The translations under genes were made by a program, and so were the position numbers. A stretch of 8,231 nt of DNA. It comes from an uncultured Treponema sp. (GTDB taxonomy: Bacteria > Spirochaetota > Spirochaetia > Treponematales > Treponemataceae). Positions 1 to 6,616 of the stretch are shown here, in pieces. The notes below the pieces were generated by a model, which was not told the DNA's origin, did not search any database, and worked only from the letters and a program-made list of their open reading frames with translations. Every line of letters begins with the position of its first letter. The stretch's first letter is position 1. Location: NCBI GenBank assembly GCA_947165795.1, contig CAMVBP010000083.1:1-8231 (forward strand), read 5' to 3'.

Positions 1-54
1 AACCTACCAATGACGGTTTTGCAGACCGATCCCTTACCGCTTGGGTACCACACC
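1..54 (-). tRNA. tRNA-Cys (anticodon GCA), 3' end cut off by the window edge
   Basis: Read on the minus strand, the sequence folds as a tRNA from its 5' end at 54. It has a 7-nt acceptor strand (GGTGTGG), TA at positions 8-9, a short D arm (CCC/GGG with an AAGCGGTAA loop) and an anticodon arm with loop CTGCAAA. The anticodon GCA falls at 22-20. A 5-nt variable region and the T-stem strand GTAGG followed by TT come next; then the window ends, so the T loop, the other half of the T stem and the 3' acceptor strand are missing. The D arm and anticodon loop closely resemble bacterial tRNA-Cys. The outermost anticodon-stem pair would be T-T (27:43), a small oddity. A promoter sits just upstream at 65-93. 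Confidence 0.9.
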
Positions 55-64
55 ATGTTCGGAT

Positions 65-93
65 AATATAACAGATAAATAAAAATATGTCTA
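65..93 (-). promoter_or_regulatory. Sigma70-type promoter of tRNA-Cys
   Basis: On the minus strand, TAGACA (93-88, five of six matches to TTGACA) is separated by exactly 17 nt from TATATT (70-65, five of six matches to TATAAT). Transcription would start near 58, a few bases before the mature tRNA 5' end at 54. That is typical of a tRNA gene with a short 5' leader. Confidence 0.65.
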
Positions 94-136
94 GATATTC
101 AAAACTTAAGACTCAAAGCCTCTCATGAAAGTTTTG

Positions 137-165
137 TTGTATTCCGATAATTTATACTATACAAT
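137..165 (+). promoter_or_regulatory. Candidate promoter of the symporter gene
   Basis: TTGTAT (137-142) and TACAAT (160-165) are 17 nt apart and would start transcription near 172, giving a leader of about 28 nt that includes the GGAGG ribosome binding site. The -35 match is weak and the area is very AT-rich; TTGTTG (134-139) with TATACA (158-163) at 18 nt is an alternative. The two boxes TTGTAT and ATACAA (159-164) are also inverted copies of each other. The rest of 61-199 shows no gene. Confidence 0.35.
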
Positions 166-199
166 ATTATATATATTCTAAATCGTTTCTGGAGGAAAA

Positions 200-1690
200 A
201 TGTTATTAGAAATCTTGGAAAAAATTGATGATTTTGTATGGGGCGTTCCAACAATCATCCTTATTCTTGCCACAGGATTACTTCTTACAATCCGATGCCG
301 CGGAATTCAGTTTACAAAAACAGGCCGCGCATTCAAGCAGATTTTCAAAAAGAATGATGCAGAAGGAGAACTTTCCGGTTTTTCTGCTTTATGTACAGCT
401 TTGTCTGCAACAATCGGTACAGGAAACATTGTCGGTGTAGCTACAGCTATTTTGGGCGGTGGACCTGGAGCTCTTTTCTGGATGTGGATTGCAGCAATTC
501 TTGGAACTGCAACAAAATATTCAGAATGTATGCTTGCAATTAAATACCGCGAAGTAAAGCCGGACGGACACATTCTTGGAGGCCCATTCTATACTATCGA
601 AAAAGGTATGAAAGAAAGAACCGGCTGGTCTTGGAAATGGCTCGCAATTATTTTTGCAGTATTTGGTGTACTTGCAGGTCTTTTAGGTATTGGAACAATG
701 ACTCAGGTAAACGGAATTACAGACGCCGTTAATGGAGTATTTGATCCTAACTCAACAAACGTAGCATTTACAATTGGCGAAAGAGCATATACATGGGCAA
801 CAGTAATTGCCGGTGCTTTAGTAACAGTTTTTGCAGCACTTGTAATTATTGGTGGTCTTAAACGTATTTCTAAAGTCGCTGAAAAAGTAGTTCCATCAAT
901 GGCATTTATTTACGTATTCCTTGGAATTTCTGTAATTATAATGAATGCAACAAAAATTCCTGCTGCCTTTGTTTTGATTTTCAAGTCAGCATTCGGATTT
1001 TCTGCTGTAACAGCCGGTATTGCCGGTTATATTATCAAGATGATTCTTGATTCAATGCGCAAGGGTATTGCACGAGGTATTTTCTCTAACGAGGCTGGAC
1101 TTGGTTCGGCACCTATTGCAGCTGCTCCGGTTCAGACAAACGAACCTGTTGAACAGGGTCTTGTTAATATGACAGGAACAATTATTGATACTTTGATTAT
1201 CTGTACAATGACTGGTCTTGCTATCGTGCTCGCATTCTACGGAGATATTATTGCTCCAGGTGGAATGGTTTACGAAATGAAAGACAATGTCCTTACACTT
1301 GTTCCTCACTGGAATGGCGGACTTGAAGGTTCACAGCTTACTGCTGCAGCATTTTCTAGAGTTCTTGGCGGCGACAACAAATCTGTAAAATTCCTTCTTA
1401 TGATTTGTCTTGCATTCTTTGCATTCACAACAATTCTTGGATGGGATTATTACTCAGAAAAATGTCTTGAATATCTTACAAACGGAAAAATGAAGCTTGT
1501 TTTGATTTTCAGAATTCTGTTTATCGTTGTTGTTGCAATTGGACCTTATTTCAAAGTAGAAGAAGTATTTAAGATTGCAGATATTACAAACGGATTGATG
1601 GCAATTCCAAACTGTATTTCTTTAATCTTCCTTAGCGGCGTTGTTGCCAGAGAAACACAGAAATACTTTGAAAAATTTCCAAAGCTCTAA
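200..1690 (+). CDS. AGCS-family sodium:alanine/glycine symporter
   Basis: This 496-residue inner-membrane protein belongs to the alanine or glycine:cation symporter family (AlsT/AgcS type), which imports alanine, glycine or related small amino acids with sodium (sometimes protons). The family's conserved glycine-rich segment IGTGNIVGVATA is at residues 72-83, followed by GGGPGALFWMW. The family signature GIFSNEAGLGSAPIAAA is at 293-309. Hydrophobic segments run along the whole chain (for example 14-32, 147-165, 198-219, 233-250, 330-347, 397-414 and 434-450), as expected for about 11 helices. Length is normal for the family. The start is well supported by GGAGG at 191-195, 4 nt before ATG. 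The gene stands alone, with a tRNA transcribed away from it and a convergent gene after it, and is terminated by the hairpin at 1743-1784. The exact substrate cannot be read from the sequence. Confidence 0.95.
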   Translation: MLLEILEKIDDFVWGVPTIILILATGLLLTIRCRGIQFTKTGRAFKQIFKKNDAEGELSGFSALCTALSATIGTGNIVGVATAILGGGPGALFWMWIAAILGTATKYSECMLAIKYREVKPDGHILGGPFYTIEKGMKERTGWSWKWLAIIFAVFGVLAGLLGIGTMTQVNGITDAVNGVFDPNSTNVAFTIGERAYTWATVIAGALVTVFAALVIIGGLKRISKVAEKVVPSMAFIYVFLGISVIIMNATKIPAAFVLIFKSAFGFSAVTAGIAGYIIKMILDSMRKGIARGIFSNEAGLGSAPIAAAPVQTNEPVEQGLVNMTGTIIDTLIICTMTGLAIVLAFYGDIIAPGGMVYEMKDNVLTLVPHWNGGLEGSQLTAAAFSRVLGGDNKSVKFLLMICLAFFAFTTILGWDYYSEKCLEYLTNGKMKLVLIFRILFIVVVAIGPYFKVEEVFKIADITNGLMAIPNCISLIFLSGVVARETQKYFEKFPKL

Positions 1691-1704
1691 TTTAGTATTA
1701 AAAA

Positions 1705-1726
1705 GTGGTGAATAAAAATTCACCAC
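1705..1726 (-). terminator. Hairpin terminator for the GGDEF-EAL gene
   Basis: GTGGTGAAT (1705-1713) and ATTCACCAC (1718-1726) form a perfect 9-bp stem with an AAAA loop. On the minus strand the hairpin is followed directly by TTTTAATA, a short U-rich tail. It lies about 27 nt after the stop of the minus-strand GGDEF-EAL gene. On the plus strand no T run follows, so it probably serves the minus-strand transcript, although it could also stabilise the 3' end of the symporter mRNA. Confidence 0.6.
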
Positions 1727-1742
1727 CAAAATACATTCATTT

Positions 1743-1784
1743 AAGACGGAATTTATACTTTATAAGTTCCGTCTTTAATTTTTT
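1743..1784 (+). terminator. Intrinsic terminator of the symporter gene, overlapping the 3' end of the opposing gene
   Basis: Arms 1743-1757 and 1761-1775 pair over 15 bp (one G-T pair) around a 3-nt loop; the outer part is AAGACGGAA with TTCCGTCTT. On the plus strand the stem is followed by TAATTTTTT (1776-1784). This fits an intrinsic terminator for the symporter transcript, about 50 nt after its stop. The hairpin also contains the last codons and the TAA stop (1755-1753) of the convergent GGDEF-EAL gene. Confidence 0.7.
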
Positions 1785-3678
1785 GAATGAGTTCTTCTTT
1801 TTTCATTGGTTTTCCGAACAAATAACCCTGTAAACGTTCACAGCCAATTTCCTTTAAGAAATTAAATGCTTCGTCAGTTTCTACGCCTTCAGTTAATGTC
1901 TGCATTCCCAATTCATTTGCAAGAGAAACTATACTCTTTAAAACCTTTTTTGCCTTTTGATTTCCAGAAAAATTAGACAGGAATTTCATGTCTATTTTCA
2001 TCATATCAAAATCATATTCCTTAAGAACATTTAATCCTGAATATCCTGAACCAAAATCATCCAGCCATAGCGCATAACCTGCACTGCGGAATTTTCTCAT
2101 TGCTTCCTGAAGCTTACCGTCGTTTTCTGTAAGTGCACTTTCCGTAATTTCTACATGCACATATTTTCTTTCAATTCCATATTTTAACAGGCAGGATTCA
2201 ACTTCATTAGACAAATCAAGAATATCAAAATCCATACGTGAAAAATTCAATGAAATAGGTACGACAACGTTTCCTGCCTCAATATCTTTTTTTATATCGC
2301 GGCAAACCTGTTCTACAATATATATATCCAGCTTGTGAATCTGGTGATATTCTTCCAGAGTCTGAATAAAATCGACCGGCGATAAGAATCCGTGTTTTGG
2401 ATCATCCCATCTTGCAAGCGCTTCGGCTCCACAAAGTTTTCCGCTCAAAGTATCTATAACCGGCTGGTAGTAACATTTTATGTAGCCATTTGCAATTGCG
2501 TCATCAATGTTGTTAATAATGTACTGCTTTTTATAAAAGTCCTTGGACATTGAATTATCATATTCACAATAACTTTTTGTATAGTGCTTTTTTATGGAAT
2601 AACAGGCATAGCGTGCATGATCGCAGGCAACGATTGGAAGACAATCTCTGTCTTCCGGTCTGTAAGCTCCTGTCTTTAAACACATTTTAATTTCGCTGTC
2701 TTTATTGATAATAATTTCTTCAAGCTTTTTCAGCTTAGACATGTAATCTTTATCGCGTGTTAAAATTGCAAAATTATCATTTGAAAAATACGCAACAATT
2801 GAACCTTTAAATATCTTTTCAATCGTCTGAGCAAAGGCACGCAAAAATTCATTTCCGTCCAGGAATCCATATTTCTCATTGAAGTTTTTAAAATTTTCTA
2901 TATCAAGAAATAAATAAATCAGCTCATTTATGTCTACTTTTGGATCCTGCATTAAGCCGACAGCCTGTCCCCTGAAATACTGCATGTTGGCAATACCGGT
3001 TACTTCATCACTTATAGAAAGCTTTGTAAGAATACTGTTTGTGTGTTCTATCTGCTCATCATTTTTTGCTTCCTTTAATTTTTGATGGAATGAGTTTGAA
3101 GAAGCCATTAAAATTGCAACCCAGATTATAAAAAGATTTACCTGAGTAGCATAAGTTGCAGGAACTGTTGTAGTACAAATCACATAAAAAACAGTGAAGG
3201 AAATAGTTAAAAAAGAAATTGAATAAATCGGCCGCCATATAAGAAAGCAGAAAACAAAAATTACCATTGTCATTAAGGTAATAAATTGTTCGCCTTTTAT
3301 ATAATCAAGGTAAGAAATGTAAATTCCAAAAATAATACAAACTATAGAAAAGAAAGTATGTATTATATTTCCAAGAATCAAATTCGGTTTTTTATCCTGA
3401 TTCTTAAAAAAATAAATGGAATAACATAACATAATTATTCCGGTAATAAGAAGAGTGATATACGAAACCAAATGAGACACCATCCATTGTACAGTACGGA
3501 TAGTTTCCCCTGTATAATGATTAAAAAGAACGCTGGAAATCATAAAAATTTCCAGACAAATAATTACACTAGAAAGATATATTGCTGACTTGGCATTTGA
3601 GCGGTCTAAATAATTCTCTACATAATTGCTGTATTTTTCTAATCCAAGGAATCTCTTAAATTTTTCCAGTTTGCTCAT
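1753..3678 (-). CDS. Membrane-bound GGDEF-EAL protein, predicted cyclic di-GMP phosphodiesterase
   Basis: The protein has 641 residues. About six hydrophobic segments lie in the first 195 residues (roughly 31-52, 67-90, 101-122, 132-147, 151-170, 179-193), probably a membrane sensor of a type I cannot name. A GGDEF-like domain (about 215-375) follows, then an EAL domain (about 384-635). The GGDEF site is degenerate: SNDNF at 299-303, GN instead of GD at 275-276, and no RxxD inhibitory site. D259 remains. The EAL site looks complete: EAL 419-421, N478, E510 and the ITE motif, DDFGSGYS 540-547, KID 561-563, E597 and QGYLF 617-621. The likely activity is therefore hydrolysis of c-di-GMP to pGpG, with the GGDEF domain perhaps only binding nucleotide. 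The ATG at 3678 has no Shine-Dalgarno and lies 7 nt after a TATAAT box, so the mRNA may be leaderless. The gene is monocistronic, and its 3' end overlaps a plus-strand terminator. Confidence 0.93.
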   Translation of the reverse strand: MSKLEKFKRFLGLEKYSNYVENYLDRSNAKSAIYLSSVIICLEIFMISSVLFNHYTGETIRTVQWMVSHLVSYITLLITGIIMLCYSIYFFKNQDKKPNLILGNIIHTFFSIVCIIFGIYISYLDYIKGEQFITLMTMVIFVFCFLIWRPIYSISFLTISFTVFYVICTTTVPATYATQVNLFIIWVAILMASSNSFHQKLKEAKNDEQIEHTNSILTKLSISDEVTGIANMQYFRGQAVGLMQDPKVDINELIYLFLDIENFKNFNEKYGFLDGNEFLRAFAQTIEKIFKGSIVAYFSNDNFAILTRDKDYMSKLKKLEEIIINKDSEIKMCLKTGAYRPEDRDCLPIVACDHARYACYSIKKHYTKSYCEYDNSMSKDFYKKQYIINNIDDAIANGYIKCYYQPVIDTLSGKLCGAEALARWDDPKHGFLSPVDFIQTLEEYHQIHKLDIYIVEQVCRDIKKDIEAGNVVVPISLNFSRMDFDILDLSNEVESCLLKYGIERKYVHVEITESALTENDGKLQEAMRKFRSAGYALWLDDFGSGYSGLNVLKEYDFDMMKIDMKFLSNFSGNQKAKKVLKSIVSLANELGMQTLTEGVETDEAFNFLKEIGCERLQGYLFGKPMKKEELIQKIKDGTYKV

Positions 3679-3685
3679 ATATACT

Positions 3686-3713
3686 ATTATAAAATAGTTT
3701 TTAGGAAAGTAAA
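3686..3713 (-). promoter_or_regulatory. Promoter of the GGDEF-EAL gene, predicted leaderless start
   Basis: On the minus strand a perfect TATAAT (3691-3686) is preceded, with a 16-nt spacer, by TTTACT (3713-3708, four of six matches to TTGACA). Only 7 nt (AGTATAT) separate the -10 box from the ATG at 3678, so transcription would begin at or within a base or two of the start codon. No GGAGG-like sequence is present. Confidence 0.6.
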
Positions 3714-3740
3714 ATTTTATTTAAATAATTAAATATTTTT

Positions 3741-3910
3741 GAACAGCAGGTATGCGGCATTCTGCCGGCGCCGTTCGCCCTGCCCCCGCGCCGCTAACTG
3801 TATGCACTGTACATGCCACCACGAGCCCGCAACTATCTGCATGCCTTGCCTCCACGAGCCCGCAGCTATCTGTATGCCTTGCCACTTTCTGCATGTCCTG
3901 CGCGCCCCTA
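3741..3910. repeat. GC-rich intergenic island with short repeats
   Basis: About 62% of these 170 bases are G or C (106 of 170, counted by hand), between strongly AT-rich flanks. Two near-identical 32-nt units (3819-3850 and 3852-3883) begin CCACGAGCCCGCA and end ATGCCTTGCC, differ at two positions and repeat with a 33-nt period. The shorter core CTATCTGCATGC recurs in variant form at 3794-3805, 3833-3844, 3866-3877 and 3885-3896. The island sits between two outward-facing promoters and holds no convincing gene. Both strands are open for about 60 codons, but only from TTG starts without ribosome binding sites. It could be a copy of a dispersed intergenic repeat or an acquired fragment. Confidence 0.7.
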
Positions 3911-3911
3911 C

Positions 3912-3940
3912 TTTACTAAGCAACTGATCTGGAATATTAT
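3912..3940 (+). promoter_or_regulatory. Promoter of pyrF, predicted leaderless start
   Basis: TTTACT (3912-3917) and TATTAT (3935-3940) are 17 nt apart. Only 6 nt (AAGCCT) lie between the -10 box and the ATG at 3947, and there is no Shine-Dalgarno sequence. The -35 box is identical to that of the divergent GGDEF-EAL promoter. Transcription would start at or next to the first base of the start codon. Confidence 0.5.
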
Positions 3941-3946
3941 AAGCCT

Positions 3947-4888
3947 ATGATGACAAAACATAATATGCAGAAACTGCAGGAACTTTCCATTGAATACGGG
4001 CCGCTTTGTGTAGGCTTAGATACAGATCCTTCTTATATCCCGGAAAACATTTTGAAAAATTATGAATCACCGGCCGCCGCAGTACTTACCTATAACAAGG
4101 CAATTATCGACCGCGTTGTTAATGATAAATCAGCGTGCTGCTTTAAGGTACAGATTGCCTATTACGAAGCAATGGGTCTTGAAGGTATGAAAGTTTACAG
4201 CGAAACTTTACGCTATGTACGAAAAAGCGGATTAATTGCCATTTCCGATATTAAACGCGGCGACATTGGTGCAACTTCAGATGCATATGCAAAAGCTCAT
4301 TTTACCGGAGATTTTGAAACAGATATTATTACAATTAATCCATACATGGGCTTCGACACCTTACAGCCTTTTACTAAATTCAGCACTCCAGAACTTGGAG
4401 GAAAAGGAGCCTTTGTTCTTTTGTGTACAAGCAATCCAGGAATGACTGATATAGAACACCAGAAGTTAACTAACGGTAGTTTGTTACTTGAAAGAGTTGG
4501 CGACGAAATAGAAAGAATCGGTAAGCAGTGGCGCGATGAATGTGCTGATTACAAAAACCAGACTTGTGGAATTTTTGGAGCCGTAGTTGGTGCAACTCAG
4601 GAACAGGATGCCCGCTACCTTCGCGATAAATATGCAGAAACACTTTTCTTAATACCAGGCTACGGAGCTCAGGGAGGTGCTGCACGAATAGCTGCAACAC
4701 TTTTGGACAAAGCCGGCGGCGTAGTAAATTCAAGCCGCGGAATTTTGTGTGCATGGAAAAAAGACGAAAAACTTTCTGCAGCACGCGACGCTTCTTCCCT
4801 TACAGTTGCAGACATAGCAGATTCTGCAGCACGTGCAAGTCTCTTCAGTAAGGAAGATCTTCTTTCTGCAAAGAAAGCATTAAACTAA
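3947..4888 (+). CDS. pyrF: Orotidine 5'-phosphate decarboxylase (PyrF, type 2)
   Basis: This cytoplasmic enzyme converts orotidine 5'-monophosphate to UMP, the last step of de novo pyrimidine synthesis. At 313 residues it matches the longer type 2 family rather than the shorter E. coli type (about 245). Conserved elements are visible in order: LCVGLDTDPSYIP at 20-32 (D25), FKVQ at 66-69 (K67), the catalytic DxKxxD as DIKRGD at 101-106 (D101, K103, D106), DTLQPF at 137-142, FVLLCTSNPG at 156-165, GAVVGAT at 211-217, and the phosphate-binding IPGYGAQGG (236-244) and NSSRGI (261-266). Two ATG codons are in tandem (3947 and 3950), and neither has a Shine-Dalgarno sequence. The first was chosen because it fits a leaderless mRNA from the promoter at 3912-3940; a start at M7 cannot be excluded. 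No other pyr gene adjoins it. The stop is 16 bp from the convergent HAD gene, with no clear terminator between them. Confidence 0.95.
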   Translation: MMTKHNMQKLQELSIEYGPLCVGLDTDPSYIPENILKNYESPAAAVLTYNKAIIDRVVNDKSACCFKVQIAYYEAMGLEGMKVYSETLRYVRKSGLIAISDIKRGDIGATSDAYAKAHFTGDFETDIITINPYMGFDTLQPFTKFSTPELGGKGAFVLLCTSNPGMTDIEHQKLTNGSLLLERVGDEIERIGKQWRDECADYKNQTCGIFGAVVGATQEQDARYLRDKYAETLFLIPGYGAQGGAARIAATLLDKAGGVVNSSRGILCAWKKDEKLSAARDASSLTVADIADSAARASLFSKEDLLSAKKALN

Positions 4889-4904
4889 AAAATTATTTTA
4901 CGGT

Positions 4905-5732
4905 TTAATCGCCGAGGACTTTTGCTTTTAAGAAATCGGCGATACCGTCATTATTGTTATCTTTTTCTGTTACAAAGTCTGCAATCTTTTTTATCTCATC
5001 AAGACCGTTACACATTGCAACACCATAGCCTGCCATTCGGATAAGGCTTTCATCATTCATGCTGTCGCCAAAGCCCATTGCTTTTTCAATGCCAAAACCT
5101 AAAGATTCACAAAGCCATTTTACAGCTTCGCCCTTTCCGCAATTTGGCGGAAGAATCTCCAGAAAGTACGGCTTGCTTGTAAAAATTACAGCACGTTCTT
5201 TAAATTCATCACGAAGAATTTTCTGCAGTTTAAGAAGCTCTTCCGGTTCTCCTGGAACAAGCATTTTTGTAAAACCTGTTTTTAGGAATTCATCGTAGTT
5301 GTCGACCTTGGCGCCTTTAAGCCCGCACAAATCTACATCAAGCTTTGTCCACTTTGTTTCTTCACGGTAATAAATTGTATCCGGAGTGTAAACTTCGCTG
5401 CGTAATCCAAAGCTTTCTGCAATTTCATTTGCGCGTAAAAGAATTTCAGGTTCAACCTTTTTACAGAAAATCTGCTGACGCTTATGCAGGTCAAAAATAG
5501 AGCAGCCGTTAATTGCAATTAAATAGCGGCCGGCTTCCATTCCGGCAATTTCAAGTCGCCTAACGAACGGTAGTATAGCATCTTCTGCACGACCGGAACA
5601 CAAAACAATATATATTCCGCGTCTTGCACATTCACGAAGTGCTTCTACATTCCTGTCTGTAATTTCGCGGTTATCATTTAAAAGAGTATCGTCTAAATCA
5701 AATGCAATCAGTTTAACATCAAGCTTTTGCAT
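4905..5732 (-). CDS. Cof-type HAD-IIB family phosphatase
   Basis: This 275-residue cytoplasmic hydrolase of the haloacid dehalogenase superfamily belongs to the Cof/YidA-like subfamily, whose members dephosphorylate sugar phosphates, nucleotides or cofactors. All four motifs are present. Motif I is DLDDT at 12-16 (nucleophile D12, acid/base D14), motif II is SGR at 46-48, motif III is the lysine of GKGEAV (K200), and motif IV is GFGDSMNDESL at 220-230 (D223, D227). The middle part (about 85-190) is the variable type IIB cap that sets specificity, so the substrate cannot be named. The ending NNDGIADFL is typical of the family. The start overlaps the stop of the VanY-like gene by one base (TAATG) and has only a weak, distant GGGA, so translation is probably coupled. 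It is the last gene of the three-gene operon. Confidence 0.93.
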   Translation of the reverse strand: MQKLDVKLIAFDLDDTLLNDNREITDRNVEALRECARRGIYIVLCSGRAEDAILPFVRRLEIAGMEAGRYLIAINGCSIFDLHKRQQIFCKKVEPEILLRANEIAESFGLRSEVYTPDTIYYREETKWTKLDVDLCGLKGAKVDNYDEFLKTGFTKMLVPGEPEELLKLQKILRDEFKERAVIFTSKPYFLEILPPNCGKGEAVKWLCESLGFGIEKAMGFGDSMNDESLIRMAGYGVAMCNGLDEIKKIADFVTEKDNNNDGIADFLKAKVLGD

Positions 5733-6598
5733 TAGTTTTCATTTTCCCAGGCTTCAATAAATTCAAGCATAAACTGCTGAATGTTTCCAAACCATTTTTT
5801 CTGGAATTCGCAGGCAGTTTTTCCAATGTAGCGGAAATGCCAGCATTCCCACATGTAGCCTGTAACATCTTCATAACCCTGCGGAAAGCTTAAAGACCAG
5901 CCGTATTCAGCCGCATGATCATAAACCCATTTTCCCATTTTTGTATCGCCCCAGTCATCGGTAATTGAACCAAAGTCTATGGCCACACCAAGCTGATGCT
6001 GGCTTGTTCCAGGGCGGGCACTGTAGCGTTCAGCAAGTTCAACGCCATCCTGTGCAACGTAACGGTTAAACAATCCTTCCTGATACTGATAAGAACGATA
6101 GGTTGAACTTACCATAAGTTTAATTCCGTCTGCCAGAGCGGCGCGAGAAAGCTCTTCCAAAGCAGCATAAGCTTCCGGACGAAGAGAAAGATCGTTGCGG
6201 CTTACATTCCACAAATCATTATTTTTTACAGGCATTAAATCTTTTGGAACATAATCAGAAGAAACAAAATGTTTTTTATCAATCAAATAATAAAGAGATA
6301 AATCATCTGCCCTGAAAGTTTTTTCTTCATCTAAAACTTTATGAAGGTCTGCAAGAAATTCTTCAGGATTTCCGTTTGGAATTGCTTCTTTGCAGCGGTC
6401 AGTCATGCGCATTAAAACACGATTCAACTTTTCAATTTCCGGATTAACAGTTTTTGCAGCTGGTTCATTCACAGCAGGTTTTGCAGTTTCATCAGTTACA
6501 TTAAGCTGTTTTCCTTTATTTGATTTTGCACAAGCCGTAAAATTTAAAAGCATAATTCCCGACACAAGCATTAAAGCTTTAGAAAAATTTTTCTTCAT
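5732..6598 (-). CDS. VanY-like D-alanyl-D-alanine carboxypeptidase (M15B), predicted lipoprotein
   Basis: The 288-residue protein starts with a lipoprotein signal: MKKNFSKA, a hydrophobic stretch (8-20) and C23 in NFTAC. That lipobox is relaxed compared with the usual L-A-G-C and fits spirochaete lipoproteins. A low-complexity linker (about 24-55) precedes the catalytic domain. The zinc-peptidase motifs of the VanY family are clear: SSTYRSYQYQEGLF at 164-177, SQHQLGVAID at 199-208 (zinc ligands H201 and D208) and WECWHF at 250-255 (catalytic E251, zinc ligand H254). The expected reaction is removal of the terminal D-alanine from peptidoglycan stem peptides, on the periplasmic side. AAGGT lies 7 nt before the ATG, a good ribosome binding site, and the gene begins 18 nt after the DUF1846 stop. 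No VanA/VanH-type resistance genes are nearby, so cell-wall trimming is likelier than glycopeptide resistance. Confidence 0.92.
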   Translation of the reverse strand: MKKNFSKALMLVSGIMLLNFTACAKSNKGKQLNVTDETAKPAVNEPAAKTVNPEIEKLNRVLMRMTDRCKEAIPNGNPEEFLADLHKVLDEEKTFRADDLSLYYLIDKKHFVSSDYVPKDLMPVKNNDLWNVSRNDLSLRPEAYAALEELSRAALADGIKLMVSSTYRSYQYQEGLFNRYVAQDGVELAERYSARPGTSQHQLGVAIDFGSITDDWGDTKMGKWVYDHAAEYGWSLSFPQGYEDVTGYMWECWHFRYIGKTACEFQKKWFGNIQQFMLEFIEAWENEN

Positions 6599-6616
6599 AA
6601 TTTCTACCTTAATATT

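Noticed and set aside
61..199. Riboswitch (for example glycine type) ahead of the amino acid symporter
   Set aside because: The predicted leader is only about 28 nt and AT-rich, far too short for an aptamer, and no conserved glycine-riboswitch core was seen.
307..573. Antisense reading frame inside the symporter gene, and similar frames at 1052-1309, 4470-4784, 5059-5298, 5333-5518, 6390-6620 and 6993-7178
   Set aside because: All are shadows of well-supported genes in other frames, with no ribosome binding sites and no recognisable protein features.
3819..3883. CRISPR array
   Set aside because: The two 32-nt units are directly adjacent with a 1-nt gap and no unique spacers, and no cas genes are in the window. 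This is a tandem duplication.
3729..3923. Minus-strand 64-codon reading frame with repeated GIQIAAGSW / GMQIVAGSW units
   Set aside because: It also begins at TTG without a ribosome binding site. The peptide repeats simply reflect the 33-nt DNA duplication, and the frame runs antisense to the pyrF promoter. Ribosome profiling would be needed to revive it.
3739..3927. Plus-strand 62-codon reading frame encoding a Cys-rich peptide with repeated CMPC and HEPA motifs, ending 20 nt before pyrF
   Set aside because: It begins at TTG with no ribosome binding site. The open frame follows from the GC-rich repeats lacking stop codons, and the opposite strand is open over the same span. The last repeat spacing (19 nt) breaks the reading frame. 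The peptide resembles no family I recognise.
5732..6598. Glycopeptide (vancomycin) resistance locus
   Set aside because: The protein is VanY-like, but no ligase, dehydrogenase, VanX or VanRS two-component genes are present, and its partners are unrelated. A housekeeping carboxypeptidase is likelier.
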